Assembly: GCA_019429385.1 (NCBI GenBank)
Contig: JAHYIS010000020.1
Location: 1 to 44,405, forward strand
From: ANME-2 cluster archaeon
GTDB lineage: Archaea; Halobacteriota; Methanosarcinia; Methanosarcinales; Methanocomedenaceae
Direction: 5' to 3'
DNA: 44,405 nucleotides
A model generated the notes under the pieces. That model made no database searches. It saw only the letters and a list, made by a program, of their open reading frames with translations, and was not told where the DNA came from. Positions 35,660 through 44,405 of this stretch are shown in pieces (within the stretch, counting starts at the first letter, position 1; every line of letters starts with the position of its first letter). The translations under genes and the position numbers were made by a program.

Positions 35660-37000
35660 TTATTCTATAAGTATCTCTTCACCGTTTCGCATAATATGTA
35701 CATTCTCGCCGAAAACATATCCTGCATCTTCGGCCATTTCCATATAATTGCCATGCATCTCAATATATCCGTGCGCAGGTATCACGTGTTCAGGATTTAT
35801 CAACCTTAGCAACTCCCAGTGGTCTTCTTTGTACGCATGACCTGAAACATGGACATTTTCATAAATTCGTGCTCCACTCATTCCAAGTTTTGTTTCAAGC
35901 GAATAACGGTTGGCCCGTGTCAGGGGATTGGGTATCACATTAGCAGAAAATACTACTTTATCACCACTTTCTATCTTATAATCAGTCCCTTTTGAAGCTA
36001 TCCTTGGCAGTATTGAGCCAGGTTCACCCTGGTGACCTGTGACGATGGGCAGGTACTTCTCCTTCCCATCATCGTTGATGCGTTTCAGGGCCTTATCGAT
36101 TGACTTCCGGTGTCCGTATATCTCAAGATTTTCAGGGAATTTCAAAAACCCCATCTTCGCAGCAGTGCCCACATATTTTTCCATGGAACGACCCAGCAAT
36201 ACAGGGATGCGCCCCATTTCAGCGGCGGAATCAATAATTGACTTTATCCTGGCTATATGGGATGAGAATGTAGTGACTATCACTCCGGATTTTGTTTCCT
36301 CAGTACCCAGCAGCACATCAGATACCATATCCGCTGCAATTTTCTCAGACGGGGTCTTTCCCTTACGGTCAGAATTGGTACTTTCCGTTATCATCAGGCT
36401 TACACCTTCTTTCCCTATCTGCCGCAGCCGTTCAAAATCAGGAGCCTCGCCAATAGTTGGTGTACGGTCTATCTTGAAATCATTAGCATACAGAATAATA
36501 CCCTCAGGTGTGTGGATGGCGGCAAAGGCCGCGTCAATGATACTATGCTGTACCCGTATAAGCTCGATCGATACCTGGGGGCTCACTTCATATATCTGGC
36601 CAGTAGGAAGGCTTTCAACCTTGTTCTTGACCAGATATTTCTTTTCATTACTTATCTGTTGCCTGATGAGCTCTGTCGTATATGGTGTGGACAGGATAGG
36701 TGCATCATACCTGTGCGCCAGTTTAGGGATAGCACCAATATGGTCCAGGTGCCCGTGTGTGCACACGATAGCCTTTACTTTTCCTCCTATCTGTTTCATC
36801 ACCATGTCATCGGGTATTACACCCATATTGATAAGGTCACGGGAATTTTTCTTGTCAAGTTCCACATCTTCATGTATCTGGACCCTGTCAAGACGAAGTC
36901 CCATATCCATAATGATTATCTCTTCACCCACTCGTATCGCGGTCATGTTGCGACCCATTTCATTGTAGCCGCCTACCGCTGTAATGCCTATTTCTGTCAT
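35660..37000 (-). CDS. rnj: Archaeal RNase J (beta-CASP metallo-beta-lactamase)
   Basis: The 446-residue RNA 5'-3' exonuclease has the zinc site THGHLDHIGAIP, a first Asp in MDMGLRLD, a β-CASP insert (TFSSHIARIKSII; VTGHQGEPGS), and the C-terminal HVSGHAYKEDH and PAHGYIEMH with the last metal His. Compared with bacterial RNase J it lacks the long C-terminal domain, as archaeal ones do. It lies inside the isoprenoid cluster, as in many Methanosarcinales. AGGAGA lies upstream of the ATG. Confidence 0.93.
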   Translation of the reverse strand: MTEIGITAVGGYNEMGRNMTAIRVGEEIIIMDMGLRLDRVQIHEDVELDKKNSRDLINMGVIPDDMVMKQIGGKVKAIVCTHGHLDHIGAIPKLAHRYDAPILSTPYTTELIRQQISNEKKYLVKNKVESLPTGQIYEVSPQVSIELIRVQHSIIDAAFAAIHTPEGIILYANDFKIDRTPTIGEAPDFERLRQIGKEGVSLMITESTNSDRKGKTPSEKIAADMVSDVLLGTEETKSGVIVTTFSSHIARIKSIIDSAAEMGRIPVLLGRSMEKYVGTAAKMGFLKFPENLEIYGHRKSIDKALKRINDDGKEKYLPIVTGHQGEPGSILPRIASKGTDYKIESGDKVVFSANVIPNPLTRANRYSLETKLGMSGARIYENVHVSGHAYKEDHWELLRLINPEHVIPAHGYIEMHGNYMEMAEDAGYVFGENVHIMRNGEEILIE

Positions 37001-37054
37001 AAAAATCCTTTCTCCTGATATACGTATAATCTTTTCATTTTCTCTTGTTATTTT

Positions 37055-38149
37055 CTAACGCCGTGCAAAGCGGGATGTATCAAATCCTCGCTCTTTAAGA
37101 TATTCTCCCGTCCTTCCGGTTATCACAAGCTGTGCACGCACAAGGTCTGCAACTGTCGCACTACCTGTCAGGAACATGGCAGCTTTCAATTCTGCCTGGA
37201 AATATTCTAATTTCGTCCTGACATCCTGTGGTCCTTTCATCGCAGGTCTAACCAGTGGAAGTGCAGTCGCACATGCACTGGCTCCTAGTGCGAGCGATTT
37301 AGCTATATCCAGGCCGGTACGTATACCGCCCGTAGCTATCACCGGTACGGATAAATTACTTTCAATTACGCTCACTGCTGTTGGAATACCCCAGTCCCAG
37401 AACAGGTTGCCCAGGTGTTCACCCATGAGCTCATCCTTATTACGCGCCCGGTAAACTTCGACACCTGCCCAGCTGGTACCTCCCACGCCACCCACATCTA
37501 TAGCAGACACACCAGCTTTACACAGTTTCTGGGCGACTTCACGACTGATACCTGCCCCCGTCTCTTTCACGATCACCGGTATCTTGAGTTTTCTGCAAAC
37601 CTCTTCGATCAGTTCCAGTCCCTCTGTTGCATCAGTATTACCTTCAGGCTGAATGGCTTCCTGCAGGAAGTTCAGGTGTATGGCCATTGCATTGGCATCT
37701 ATCATGTCAACCGCCTGCCTGACACCTTCTACCCCATATTCCTTGAGCTGGGCAACACCCAGGTTCCCGAACACGAACGCATCCGGTGCTGCGTCCCTGA
37801 CCACCCTGAACGAATCTTCCAGGCCAGGGTCTTCAAGTGCAGCTCTCTGGCTGCCCACACCCAAACCAATACCCAACTCCTGTGCTGCAATTGCGAGGGA
37901 TTCATTCACCTGTTTTGTTTCAGGATGACCTCCGGTCATGGAGGCTATCAATAACGGGAATGCCAGGTTGTATCCAAGCAGTTGCGTTGAAGTGTTAATG
38001 TCCTGAATGTTGATTCCGGGCAGGGCATTGTGCACCATTGTGATATCATCAAATCCGGTGCGTTTCAGGTTATGCTCGTCCCTGTGGCTTTCAACATCCT
38101 GGTTAGCACACAGGTCAAGGTGCTCTACTTTTCGGTTCGATGTACTCAT
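37055..38149 (-). CDS. fni: Type 2 isopentenyl-diphosphate isomerase
   Basis: The 364-residue FMN enzyme interconverts IPP and DMAPP. Family blocks: RKVEHLDL at the start, LLIASMTGGHPE, GVGSQRAALEDP, HLNFLQEAIQPEGNT, VIVKETGAGIS, DVGGVGGTSWAGVE and ATGGIRTGLDIAKSLALGA. The length is typical. It is the isomerase used by most archaea. Confidence 0.95.
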   Translation of the reverse strand: MSTSNRKVEHLDLCANQDVESHRDEHNLKRTGFDDITMVHNALPGINIQDINTSTQLLGYNLAFPLLIASMTGGHPETKQVNESLAIAAQELGIGLGVGSQRAALEDPGLEDSFRVVRDAAPDAFVFGNLGVAQLKEYGVEGVRQAVDMIDANAMAIHLNFLQEAIQPEGNTDATEGLELIEEVCRKLKIPVIVKETGAGISREVAQKLCKAGVSAIDVGGVGGTSWAGVEVYRARNKDELMGEHLGNLFWDWGIPTAVSVIESNLSVPVIATGGIRTGLDIAKSLALGASACATALPLVRPAMKGPQDVRTKLEYFQAELKAAMFLTGSATVADLVRAQLVITGRTGEYLKERGFDTSRFARR

Positions 38150-38175
38150 TTTTCTATACCATTATTGTAAAAGAT

Positions 38176-38949
38176 TCACTTATTCTTTTGTATAAGTGTG
38201 CCCATTGTCTCCCCTTGTAAGAACCGGGTAATACTTCCGGTTGCCGATGCATCAAATATCCTGCTGCTGATGCCTGATCTGTCTGCCAGTTCTACCAGTT
38301 CCTGCACCTTGCCCAGCATACCGCCGGTAACATCGGTATGTGATGACCCGCCTATATATTTACGTATCCCGTCAAATGTGGCAGGCGTGACCTCAGGGAT
38401 GTTCTTCTCCTCACTGTCAAGCACTCCATTAATGTTGCTGCCTATACCGATCAGTCCGGCACCCATTTTCCGGGCAATATAGGGTACTATCTGGTCACCG
38501 CTTAAAATGTCAGCCCCTCGCACTGAATCCATCGCTACATCACCATGCAGCACAGGTACCAGGCCACGATTCAGCATTTCCCTCAGGGGAGCAATCTGCA
38601 TATCACTGATACGCCCTTCCCTGAGCATAGTACAGCTCAACGGATGCACAGGTACTGCCGGTACACCGGCTGAAACGAAAGCATCCACGACCATTGCGTT
38701 GAGGGTCTTGACACTCCGGTGAGTTTCGATCAATCCTTTGGTGTCGAATTGTTCTATGAGTTTGAACTGTCTGGCAAGAGGATGCCCGAAAGAACCCGCG
38801 CCATGTACCAGTATGAGGGGATTGTCTGCACCTGTTGCGGCCACTTCTCTGGCTATGCGCTCAATGGTGCCGGGTATCGCTTTCGGGACGGCGCTGGACT
38901 TGTCAGTAATAATACTGCCGCCGATTTTTAGCACGACAGGACGGTTCAT
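38176..38949 (-). CDS. ipk: Isopentenyl phosphate kinase
   Basis: The 257-residue amino-acid-kinase-fold enzyme phosphorylates isopentenyl phosphate to IPP, the last step of the archaeal mevalonate route. Seen are LKIGGSIITDKS at the N-terminus, VHGAGSFGHPLA with the catalytic His, ILSGDQIVPYIAR and SHTDVTGGMLGKVQEL. It overlaps mevalonate kinase by ATGA. Confidence 0.95.
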   Translation of the reverse strand: MNRPVVLKIGGSIITDKSSAVPKAIPGTIERIAREVAATGADNPLILVHGAGSFGHPLARQFKLIEQFDTKGLIETHRSVKTLNAMVVDAFVSAGVPAVPVHPLSCTMLREGRISDMQIAPLREMLNRGLVPVLHGDVAMDSVRGADILSGDQIVPYIARKMGAGLIGIGSNINGVLDSEEKNIPEVTPATFDGIRKYIGGSSHTDVTGGMLGKVQELVELADRSGISSRIFDASATGSITRFLQGETMGTLIQKNK

Positions 38950-39848
38950 TCTACTTTCACTCCATAGGGAGTTGCACTGGTGATCATAGCCTGTCCACCG
39001 GCAGATGTTATAGCAGCAGCCACTTCATCAGGCCGGTCGGTGATGGCAACCATGCACCCGCCTCCACCCGCACCTGTGGTCTTGGCGCCCCACGCGCCTG
39101 CATGACGGCTGGCCCATACCAGATTTGAAAGTTCAGGCGAACCCACACCCAGAGTGTCCAGCAGTCCGTGATTGATATCCATGAGGTGTCCCAGTGCCTG
39201 GTAGTCCCGTCCCTCGATGAATGCTTCACCTTCACCAGAAAGCCTGCCAATGGTACTGATTACCGGTCCTATGACCTGCGGATATCTTTTCCTGAGTTCG
39301 CCCACACTCGCCACCAGTTCACGGGTGGAAGAGAACCTGCCCGTATAACCAATAACTATGGGGCATTCCGGCAGGTTGAGCCGCTTTTTGGCAGGTATGG
39401 TGACCACGCCGCCCATGGTGGATACGAACGTATCGGCCGGACTGGCTGCACCCTGCACCGCGCGTTCGATATCATGTCCTATTGACGCGATATCGTCGAG
39501 TGAATGACCGGTATCGAACTGGATGCTCAGAGCATGCAAGGTCGCAATGGTCACCGCTGCCGACGAGCCAAGTCCTGAACCAACGGGAAGCTCGGATGAT
39601 ATATCTATCCTGACCCCGTCAGGAATGAACGGTTCCATTTCCCTGATACACCGGGTTACATAGGGATGCTTGTGCATATCCAGTCCGGTAATTCCGATAC
39701 TGGAATGGATAATATGTTCAGTATCAGGACGGACTGTTGCCTTTGTGCGGATATCCACGGCACATGCTGTGGCCGGCTCACCATATACTACGGCATGTTC
39801 GCCAAAGAAGTATATTTTACCCGGTGCACTACACGTGGTCATCGTCAT
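38946..39848 (-). CDS. mvk: Mevalonate kinase
   Basis: The 300-residue GHMP kinase phosphorylates mevalonate. Motifs: SAPGKIYFFGEHAVVYG, the ATP-binding ELPVGSGLGSSAA, and the C-terminal KTTGAGGGGCMVA. I start it at 39848 because GGGGA lies five bases upstream; the longer reading from 39881 would begin with TTG and overlap the MEMO gene. Confidence 0.94.
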   Translation of the reverse strand: MTMTTCSAPGKIYFFGEHAVVYGEPATACAVDIRTKATVRPDTEHIIHSSIGITGLDMHKHPYVTRCIREMEPFIPDGVRIDISSELPVGSGLGSSAAVTIATLHALSIQFDTGHSLDDIASIGHDIERAVQGAASPADTFVSTMGGVVTIPAKKRLNLPECPIVIGYTGRFSSTRELVASVGELRKRYPQVIGPVISTIGRLSGEGEAFIEGRDYQALGHLMDINHGLLDTLGVGSPELSNLVWASRHAGAWGAKTTGAGGGGCMVAITDRPDEVAAAITSAGGQAMITSATPYGVKVE

Positions 39849-39870
39849 ATCAATGTCCCCAATATCATTA

Positions 39871-40680
39871 TCATTCAACAATTATGCCTGCATATCCCAC
39901 AACTGCCAGGAGATCCCCGGTAACATCCCCGCTGGTCGAATAATCAAGCAGGGTTCCCCTGGTCGCACCAAGTTGTGCTGATGCTGCAAGCATGGCAGTT
40001 ATTGGGCCATACCCGCATGCTGATGCATTCCTTTCAGCCAGCCGGGCATAGAATTCATCCACATCCAGGGAAAGTACGGATTCAATAAGATAATTATCAG
40101 TATCCCTGGCCACGTTATCAGGTACATAATGGCTGAAGTCACTTGATGCGATGATAACCACTTTTTTATTACTGTTCCTGATCACCTGTGCCAGCTGGTC
40201 CCCGACTTCCATGGCTGTCTGTTCATCCTGCATGCCCATGCAAATGGGTACTATCGCGAACCGGTGAGAAAACCGGTACTGCAGAAATGGAAGCTGCACT
40301 TCGATGGAATGTTCATACCTATGCGCGTTCTCATCAAGATCGATTATACCGCCGGCAAGTTGTTTTGCAAACTCTTTATCTGCAGGTACTTCACCCAGCG
40401 GTGTCTCCCAGGATTCCTGCGAGACAGCCACCAGTGAGCCAACACCAGTATGGTTAGGACCAAGGATCACATACGTATCAGCCTGTGGCAGGGTAGCATA
40501 CACATGGGCCGCTGTAGGTCCCGAATACGTATATCCTGCATGGGGCACTACGGCTCCTATCACCTGCCTTGACTGGTCCACAATTGCAGCAAAACATCTA
40601 TTCAGTTCGCGTTTCAACTGTTTTTGTGTGCCGGGATAGAACTGGCCTGCTACTGCCGAACGTCTCACATACTCCACCAC
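39871..40680 (-). CDS. MEMO1 family protein (AmmeMemoRadiSam system protein B)
   Basis: The 269-residue protein has the MEMO fold related to extradiol dioxygenases: VRRSAVAGQFYPG at the start, VVPHAGYTYSGPTAAHVYA, VILGPNHTG, HSIEVQLPFLQY, ASSDFSHYVP and the CGYGPITAML block. In archaea it lies in the uS2-mevalonate kinase cluster, as here. Its biochemical function is not established. The start is GTG. Confidence 0.92.
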   Translation of the reverse strand: MVEYVRRSAVAGQFYPGTQKQLKRELNRCFAAIVDQSRQVIGAVVPHAGYTYSGPTAAHVYATLPQADTYVILGPNHTGVGSLVAVSQESWETPLGEVPADKEFAKQLAGGIIDLDENAHRYEHSIEVQLPFLQYRFSHRFAIVPICMGMQDEQTAMEVGDQLAQVIRNSNKKVVIIASSDFSHYVPDNVARDTDNYLIESVLSLDVDEFYARLAERNASACGYGPITAMLAASAQLGATRGTLLDYSTSGDVTGDLLAVVGYAGIIVE

Positions 40681-40709
40681 CTTATCTATAGGAAATTGGA
40701 CTTTCTCAT

Positions 40710-41327
40710 TTAAATTTCTGTCTCAAAATCTTCCAGACTCATGTTGAACTGAATACCCTTGATCTCTGTGATCTTCTTTGCCAGCAGCCAGTAGACCAGG
40801 GAAAGGGCTTTTCGTCCTTTATTGTTCGTGGGTATTACCAGGTCCACGTTTGAAGTGGAGTTATTCGTATCACAAAGACCGATTACCGGAATTCCTATAC
40901 TGACTGCTTCTTTTACCAGCTGGCTATCCCCATGTGGGTCTGTTACCAATACAACATCTGGTTCAAAGAATATATCCAGATTAGGGTTGGTAAGTGTTCC
41001 TGGTATGAACCGGCCTATCATGGCTTTTGCACCCAGGGTTTTGGCAAGCATCTTAACAGGATGGTGGCCATACTGCCTGGCAGAAACTATCAATATCTTT
41101 GTCGGGTCATATTTTGCCAGCAATGCTGCAGCCAGCCGTATCCTCTGGTCGGTAGCCTGAATATCCAGGACGTAAAGTCCATCTGTCCTGACCCTGTAGA
41201 CGAATTTCATCATATCACTTGTTTTTTGCTGGGTTCCGATGTGGATACCTGCAGCCAGGAATTCGTCCAGGGGGATGATGGATTCATAACCTGCATCTTT
41301 TATTTCACTTTCATTTTCAATTTCCAT
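40710..41327 (-). CDS. rps2: 30S ribosomal protein uS2
   Basis: The 205-residue small-subunit protein shows the uS2 signatures [55 protein letters not shown] and [16 protein letters not shown] lies five bases before the ATG. Confidence 0.97.
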   Translation of the reverse strand: MEIENESEIKDAGYESIIPLDEFLAAGIHIGTQQKTSDMMKFVYRVRTDGLYVLDIQATDQRIRLAAALLAKYDPTKILIVSARQYGHHPVKMLAKTLGAKAMIGRFIPGTLTNPNLDIFFEPDVVLVTDPHGDSQLVKEAVSIGIPVIGLCDTNNSTSNVDLVIPTNNKGRKALSLVYWLLAKKITEIKGIQFNMSLEDFETEI

Positions 41328-41362
41328 TCACTTCACCTTTGAATCAATATGATTTATTATTA

Positions 41363-41551
41363 TTATGCTGTTTTTTTGTCGGTCAACCTTTTGACTGTGA
41401 TAGGGATGACACCCATTTCCAATTCTCTGAATGCGATATCGATGGGTTCGCCAGAATCATCTTCCAGAAGTACAGGTGCTCCCATAGATATCTGTAATGC
41501 CCGTGCACCGATAATTCGGGCACGCTCATAACGGGTTAATTTAATAGTATT
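41363..41551 (-). CDS. rpoK: DNA-directed RNA polymerase subunit RpoK (Rpb6)
   Basis: The protein is the archaeal omega/Rpb6 homolog, which helps assemble RNA polymerase. Its core is [21 protein letters not shown], followed by APVLL and the [17 protein letters not shown] end. I place the start at a TTG (41551), five bases after GAGGTGA, giving 62 residues as usual for the family; an ATG at 41602 would add 17 residues unlike the family. Confidence 0.92.
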   Translation of the reverse strand, partial: NTIKLTRYERARIIGARALQISMGAPVLLEDDSGEPIDIAFRELEMGVIPITVKRLTDKKTA

Positions 41552-41664
41552 CAACAATTTCACCTCAAAAACAATACGGTCCTGTGACCGCCAGACTAAC
41601 AAGTATTAATACATACAGCTAAAATTGATACAGCTAAAATCTATTTCCATTCAATACTTGTGCA

Positions 41665-41681
41665 CCCGGAGTCCCTCCGGG
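41665..41681 (-). terminator. Perfect 7-bp hairpin downstream of tRNA-Pro
   Basis: CCCGGAG-GGA-CTCCGGG lies between the tRNA 3' end and rpoK. It may terminate or process the tRNA transcript. No strong U-tract follows, so a processing role is as likely. Confidence 0.45.
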
Positions 41682-41757
41682 AATGGTTCCAATTCGATAC
41701 ATGATATTATTTTGATTTTACCAGTAACACCTAAGGAGTTTCATTGAAAGGGTAGAG

Positions 41758-41832
41758 TGGGGTTGCTGAGATTTGAACTCAGGTTACGGCGTCCCGAACG
41801 CCGCAGGATGGTCCAGGCTACCCTACAACCCC
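41758..41832 (-). tRNA. tRNA-Pro (anticodon CGG)
   Basis: The minus strand folds as a tRNA: acceptor GGGGTTG/CAACCCC, a D-arm, an anticodon stem CGGCG/CGCCG with the loop TTCGGGA (anticodon CGG), T-arm CTGAG-TTCAAAT-CTCAG and discriminator A. No CCA is encoded. Its first base is also the first base of the reverse-complemented rpoN stop codon, so the tRNA begins right inside the ribosomal/RNA polymerase operon and must be cut from that transcript or have its own promoter inside rpoN. Confidence 0.95.
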
Positions 41833-42020
41833 TACTGGTATGGTGCAAACGAATCCAGCAGTTTGATGTGTGTTAGCAGCATCCTGCGACAGCAATATCT
41901 TTCAACGCCCAGATCATCCAGTACCGTACCGGGTTCTTCCAATTCAGCTACACGCTTCTCGAAATCTTCCCAAAGGCTGGAAATGACCTTTCCACAGGTG
42001 AAACATCGTACAGGTATCAT
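41832..42020 (-). CDS. rpoN: DNA-directed RNA polymerase subunit RpoN (Rpb10)
   Basis: The 62-residue zinc-binding subunit starts MIPVRCFTCGKVI and carries the later RYCCRRMLLTH pair, the four Cys ligands of the family. The stop codon TAG shares one base with the tRNA-Pro gene. Confidence 0.97.
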   Translation of the reverse strand: MIPVRCFTCGKVISSLWEDFEKRVAELEEPGTVLDDLGVERYCCRRMLLTHIKLLDSFAPYQ

Positions 42021-42029
42021 TGTATTAAC

Positions 42030-42434
42030 TCATCTATATGATTTCTGGGTCTTTGCCCTTGCACCGGATCCGCCGAACTTTTTCGTTTCCTTCTGCCTTG
42101 AATCGTTAACCAGCAGGTTCCTGTCATAGCTGAGCATAGTATCCTTCAGTGCAAGGTCACCACTCCATTCAACAAGGCCTTTGCCGATTGCGGTCCTGGC
42201 AGCATCTGCCTGTCCCATTATACCGCCGCCATTTACATTTACATCAATATCGATCTTTGAAGTTATCTTGTCCCCTGCTAAAGTAATAGGTTCCATCATC
42301 TTAAGCCTTACCAGATCAGGTTTGAATATTTCCAGAGGCTTTTTATTGATCCTTACACGGCCAACGCCATCTTTAATTGTAGCTCTGGCAATGGCGGTCT
42401 TTTTCTTTCCGGATGTATTGATAATCTTGACCAT
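42030..42434 (-). CDS. rps9: 30S ribosomal protein uS9
   Basis: The 134-residue protein has the uS9 start [20 protein letters not shown], the [21 protein letters not shown] block and the basic end [15 protein letters not shown], which reaches the P-site tRNA. GGAGG lies seven bases before the ATG. Confidence 0.97.
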   Translation of the reverse strand: MVKIINTSGKKKTAIARATIKDGVGRVRINKKPLEIFKPDLVRLKMMEPITLAGDKITSKIDIDVNVNGGGIMGQADAARTAIGKGLVEWSGDLALKDTMLSYDRNLLVNDSRQKETKKFGGSGARAKTQKSYR

Positions 42435-42449
42435 TTATATTCCTCCAGA

Positions 42450-42869
42450 TTATAATTTGGCTCCCAGTTTCGTGCTGAGCTCTCCAAGCCTGATATATTT
42501 TACCGAACTCAACCGGTTCATATTTGCACCTTCAATGGATACAGCCTCTTCACGCCTCAGTTCCTCAGGCACTCCAATGTAGGTTTTGAGTCTGTCCATA
42601 GCATCCCTGCCCCGTGCTCTCTTATAGGGTAACATGCCACGGATGGTCCTTTTTACGATATGGTCGGGTCGCTTTGGGTAATACGGGCCGAATTCCCGGT
42701 TTCCGCGGTCTACCGACTGTTTATATTCAGTAAATGTAGTAACCTTATCACCGGAAATAACGATCTTCTCGGCATTTACTATTTGAATCTCTTCACCTGC
42801 AAGCAATCTTTTTGCCAGGATACTGGCAAGCCGTCCCAGTATCATCCCATCTGCATTAATAACTGTCAT
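42450..42869 (-). CDS. rpl13: 50S ribosomal protein uL13
   Basis: The protein (139 residues from 42869) has [41 protein letters not shown] and YIGVPEELR, the uL13 signatures. The ATG at 42869 is preferred to 42884 because GAGGTG sits upstream of it. Confidence 0.96.
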   Translation of the reverse strand: MTVINADGMILGRLASILAKRLLAGEEIQIVNAEKIVISGDKVTTFTEYKQSVDRGNREFGPYYPKRPDHIVKRTIRGMLPYKRARGRDAMDRLKTYIGVPEELRREEAVSIEGANMNRLSSVKYIRLGELSTKLGAKL

Positions 42870-42880
42870 TTCATTACACC

Positions 42881-43246
42881 TCACTGCATGATCCTAACAT
42901 TCGAGCCGCCTGGATTTTCCTTGACCAGTTGCTCTATAGTGAGGCATAAGCCCCCTTTTTCTACAATCTTTTCTTTTGCAGTTCCACTGAAACCCAGCGC
43001 AACTACATTTACCTTGTGTTCAAGGGTACCTGATGCCAGCACTTTTCCCGGCACTATGATAGTCTCATCCTCACTGGAATGCCTGTTTATCTTGCTCAGG
43101 TTAACTTCAGAGTAATTCCTGGTCGGACGTGACAGGCGCAGTGCAATATCCCGCCAGATCTTCACGTCATTCTCACGGGATGCGGTTTTAAGGTCATTGA
43201 TCAGACCTGATACGCGCAGATTTGTCTTTTTGATATTTTTACTCAC
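42881..43246 (-). CDS. rpl18e: 50S ribosomal protein eL18 (L18e)
   Basis: The 121-residue protein has the eL18 pattern: [47 protein letters not shown] and [14 protein letters not shown]. It starts with GTG at 43246 behind GGAGG. It is the first gene of the operon running left to uS2. Confidence 0.95.
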   Translation of the reverse strand: MSKNIKKTNLRVSGLINDLKTASRENDVKIWRDIALRLSRPTRNYSEVNLSKINRHSSEDETIIVPGKVLASGTLEHKVNVVALGFSGTAKEKIVEKGGLCLTIEQLVKENPGGSNVRIMQ

Positions 43247-43598
43247 TATTGTTCCTCCGTATGACCACCTGCGAGGTGGCCTGACTCACACAGTCTTTCT
43301 GCGTTCGGACAAACTATGCCCATGTGCCACAGGATGTTGTAATCCCTACGGTTTTGTTAATTGGAAATGAAAACCACATTAACACGTATGTATGCATCTC
43401 ACATGCATTTTGCATAAAATATGCTGTATGCTCTGATATATGCGTGGCCTTCATTCTACCTGTCAATATAAATAATTTGTTATGATGAGAATGGGATTTT
43501 TGCACAACGTGCATTCTAACTGGTGTAAAAATACCGGTAACTTCAGGGATGAATAAAAGATAAAATTTTTATACATATCAAAATATCAGGTGTAGGTA
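43247..43598. other. Divergent promoter region of the ribosomal operon and the lipoprotein
   Basis: Apart from the leader hairpin, this 350-bp stretch holds repeated ATGCA elements (ATGCATCTCACATGCAT at about 43391-43407 and GCATAAAATATGC near 43412). No gene is evident. Confidence 0.45.
43265..43279 (-). promoter_or_regulatory. Leader hairpin upstream of the eL18 ribosome binding site
   Basis: CCACCT-CGC-AGGTGG on the minus strand lies about 6 bases before the GGAGG of rpl18e, so it would form in the 5' leader of the ribosomal operon mRNA. A role in autogenous control is a guess. Confidence 0.5.
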
Positions 43599-44123
43599 AT
43601 GCGAAATAAAAGACCTTTCCTGTTGATACTATTAACTCTTGTTTTAGTGCTTGTTTCAGCCGGGTGTCTGGAAAAACGAGGTCCTCAAGATCCGGATGTC
43701 AGCATGTTCGAGCTGTATGTATCTGACCCTGGTGATGTAAGAGTTGATGACCAGGTATATTCAAAAGGGGACAAGGTTTTATTTGTGCTAAAATACCATG
43801 ATGTAGAGAACTTTAATCCTATTGAGATCAGTACTATCCAGTACGAATTTTCAAGGTTAAAGCCAGTGGATATGGATGTACACCAGGGATTTGAACTTCA
43901 TGGAATAGCTTTTCTTGATAACGATGGAAATTCCCTGGATACTGTTACCCTGAATCCCGGCGAGTCAGTGTTTCTGAGCCTGGCCATACCTGATACGCAG
44001 GAAAAATGGGATGAGATAACGGCACGATTCGCCTCGAACGAGTCAGTACAGTTCGAACTTGTGCTTAAGATACGTGACCTTGCAGTTCCCCTGCAAAGCA
44101 ATGAACTGACAGTATCTTTGTAA
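43599..44123 (+). CDS. Exported lipoprotein of unknown function
   Basis: The 174-residue protein has a lipoprotein signal peptide with lipobox LVSAGC (Cys23), so it is anchored outside the membrane. The mature part is a beta-rich domain (FELYVSDPGDVRVDDQVY; VTLNPGESVFLSL) resembling Ig-like or CARDB-type sandwich folds. I do not recognise a precise family. It may be leaderless, with a TTTTTATACAT TATA-like box near 43566. Confidence 0.75.
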   Translation: MRNKRPFLLILLTLVLVLVSAGCLEKRGPQDPDVSMFELYVSDPGDVRVDDQVYSKGDKVLFVLKYHDVENFNPIEISTIQYEFSRLKPVDMDVHQGFELHGIAFLDNDGNSLDTVTLNPGESVFLSLAIPDTQEKWDEITARFASNESVQFELVLKIRDLAVPLQSNELTVSL

Positions 44124-44176
44124 GCCCTTTCAACAGAGTACGTATTTAACCAAACCACGAATTAAAATTACCCTGT

Positions 44177-44405
44177 ATGTTAGATAAGTGTGCCTTTGAT
44201 GTACCTGAAGGGAAAGGGACATATTCCATTATCCTGGCACTGGATTACGATACTGACATAACGGTCGGTGCACTCGGAGCAAGGTATTTTCCTGCAGGGC
44301 ATTATTCATACACAGGTTCTGCCAGGGGTACGGGCGGGTTTGCCAGGGTGATACGACACCTGGGCGTGGCAGCCGGCAACAATTCTACCCGACACTGGCA
44401 TATTG
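44177..44405 (+). CDS. DUF123 (GIY-YIG-like) protein, truncated by the window end
   Basis: The frame opens at 44177 and runs off the window. The 76 visible residues include KGTYSIILALDYDTDITVGA, GHYSYTGSARG and RVIRHL, the start of the DUF123 family of GIY-YIG-related nucleases. The full protein normally has about 150 residues. Confidence 0.82.
   Translation, partial: MLDKCAFDVPEGKGTYSIILALDYDTDITVGALGARYFPAGHYSYTGSARGTGGFARVIRHLGVAAGNNSTRHWHI

Overview
The window is archaeal chromosome, almost certainly from a Methanosarcinales-related euryarchaeon. The evidence is a TFB gene next to a Gar1 gene, RNA polymerase subunits N and K inside a ribosomal protein cluster, a mevalonate/isopentenyl-phosphate-kinase cluster for ether lipids, an archaeal RNase J, an ADH synthase of the archaeal aromatic pathway, and a PEF-CTERM surface protein. 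An ANME-2-like or other non-hydrogenotrophic lineage is a guess; the broken hypD gene is compatible with it but does not prove it.

Left part (1-9.9 kb): a surface-glycan region. Two paralogous GT4 glycosyltransferases and a UDP-GlcNAc 2-epimerase form a tightly coupled minus-strand operon (two ATGA overlaps). Upstream are a GT2 polyprenyl-phosphate glycosyltransferase, a decayed second copy of that GT2 gene, a MraY/WecA-type GlcNAc-1-P transferase whose start codon looks non-canonical, and a PEF-CTERM protein preceded by a previously untracked 49-aa double-Cys-pair mini-protein. UppP (lipid carrier recycling), a VanZ-like membrane protein and a GXGXG beta-helix protein follow.

Middle (10-17.2 kb): a DUF104/PIN toxin-antitoxin pair, then trm5. 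After trm5 comes a secreted-protein islet (BsuPI-like, PepSY, and a caspase-like protein with an in-frame TAA). The islet is bracketed by a 51-bp perfect direct repeat derived from the 3' end of trm5. A small membrane protein, a LysE exporter, a small acidic protein, TFB and Gar1 follow.

17.2-24.8 kb holds ordinary metabolism and transport: a PHP phosphoesterase, an AI-2E family permease, a FAH-pyrK-pyrD-ADH synthase operon, a CBS protein and a ClC protein with CBS domains. At 25.1 kb lies a hypD gene cut off after about 55% of its length.

26.2-29.2 kb is a GC-rich three-gene cassette: a degenerate RecA/KaiC-like protein, an 84-aa helical protein and a family B DNA polymerase with no recognisable exonuclease catalytic residues and an altered motif C. 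In architecture (not homology) it resembles the bacterial ImuA-ImuB-DnaE2 mutasome and is the best candidate for a poorly described system. Next to it are two DUF4143-type AAA ATPases, one behind a striking palindromic operator and one inserted between a fragment of the recJ-like gene's 3' end and the intact gene.

Right part (32.5-43.2 kb): one long minus-strand run of housekeeping genes: RecJ-like DHH protein, GGPP synthase, RNase J, type 2 IPP isomerase, isopentenyl phosphate kinase, mevalonate kinase, MEMO, uS2, RpoK, tRNA-Pro(CGG), RpoN, uS9, uL13 and eL18. Enolase, often found between rpoK and rps2 in relatives, is absent here. A lipoprotein and the start of a DUF123 (GIY-YIG-like) gene close the window.

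All functional calls come from motif reading; no database search was run.
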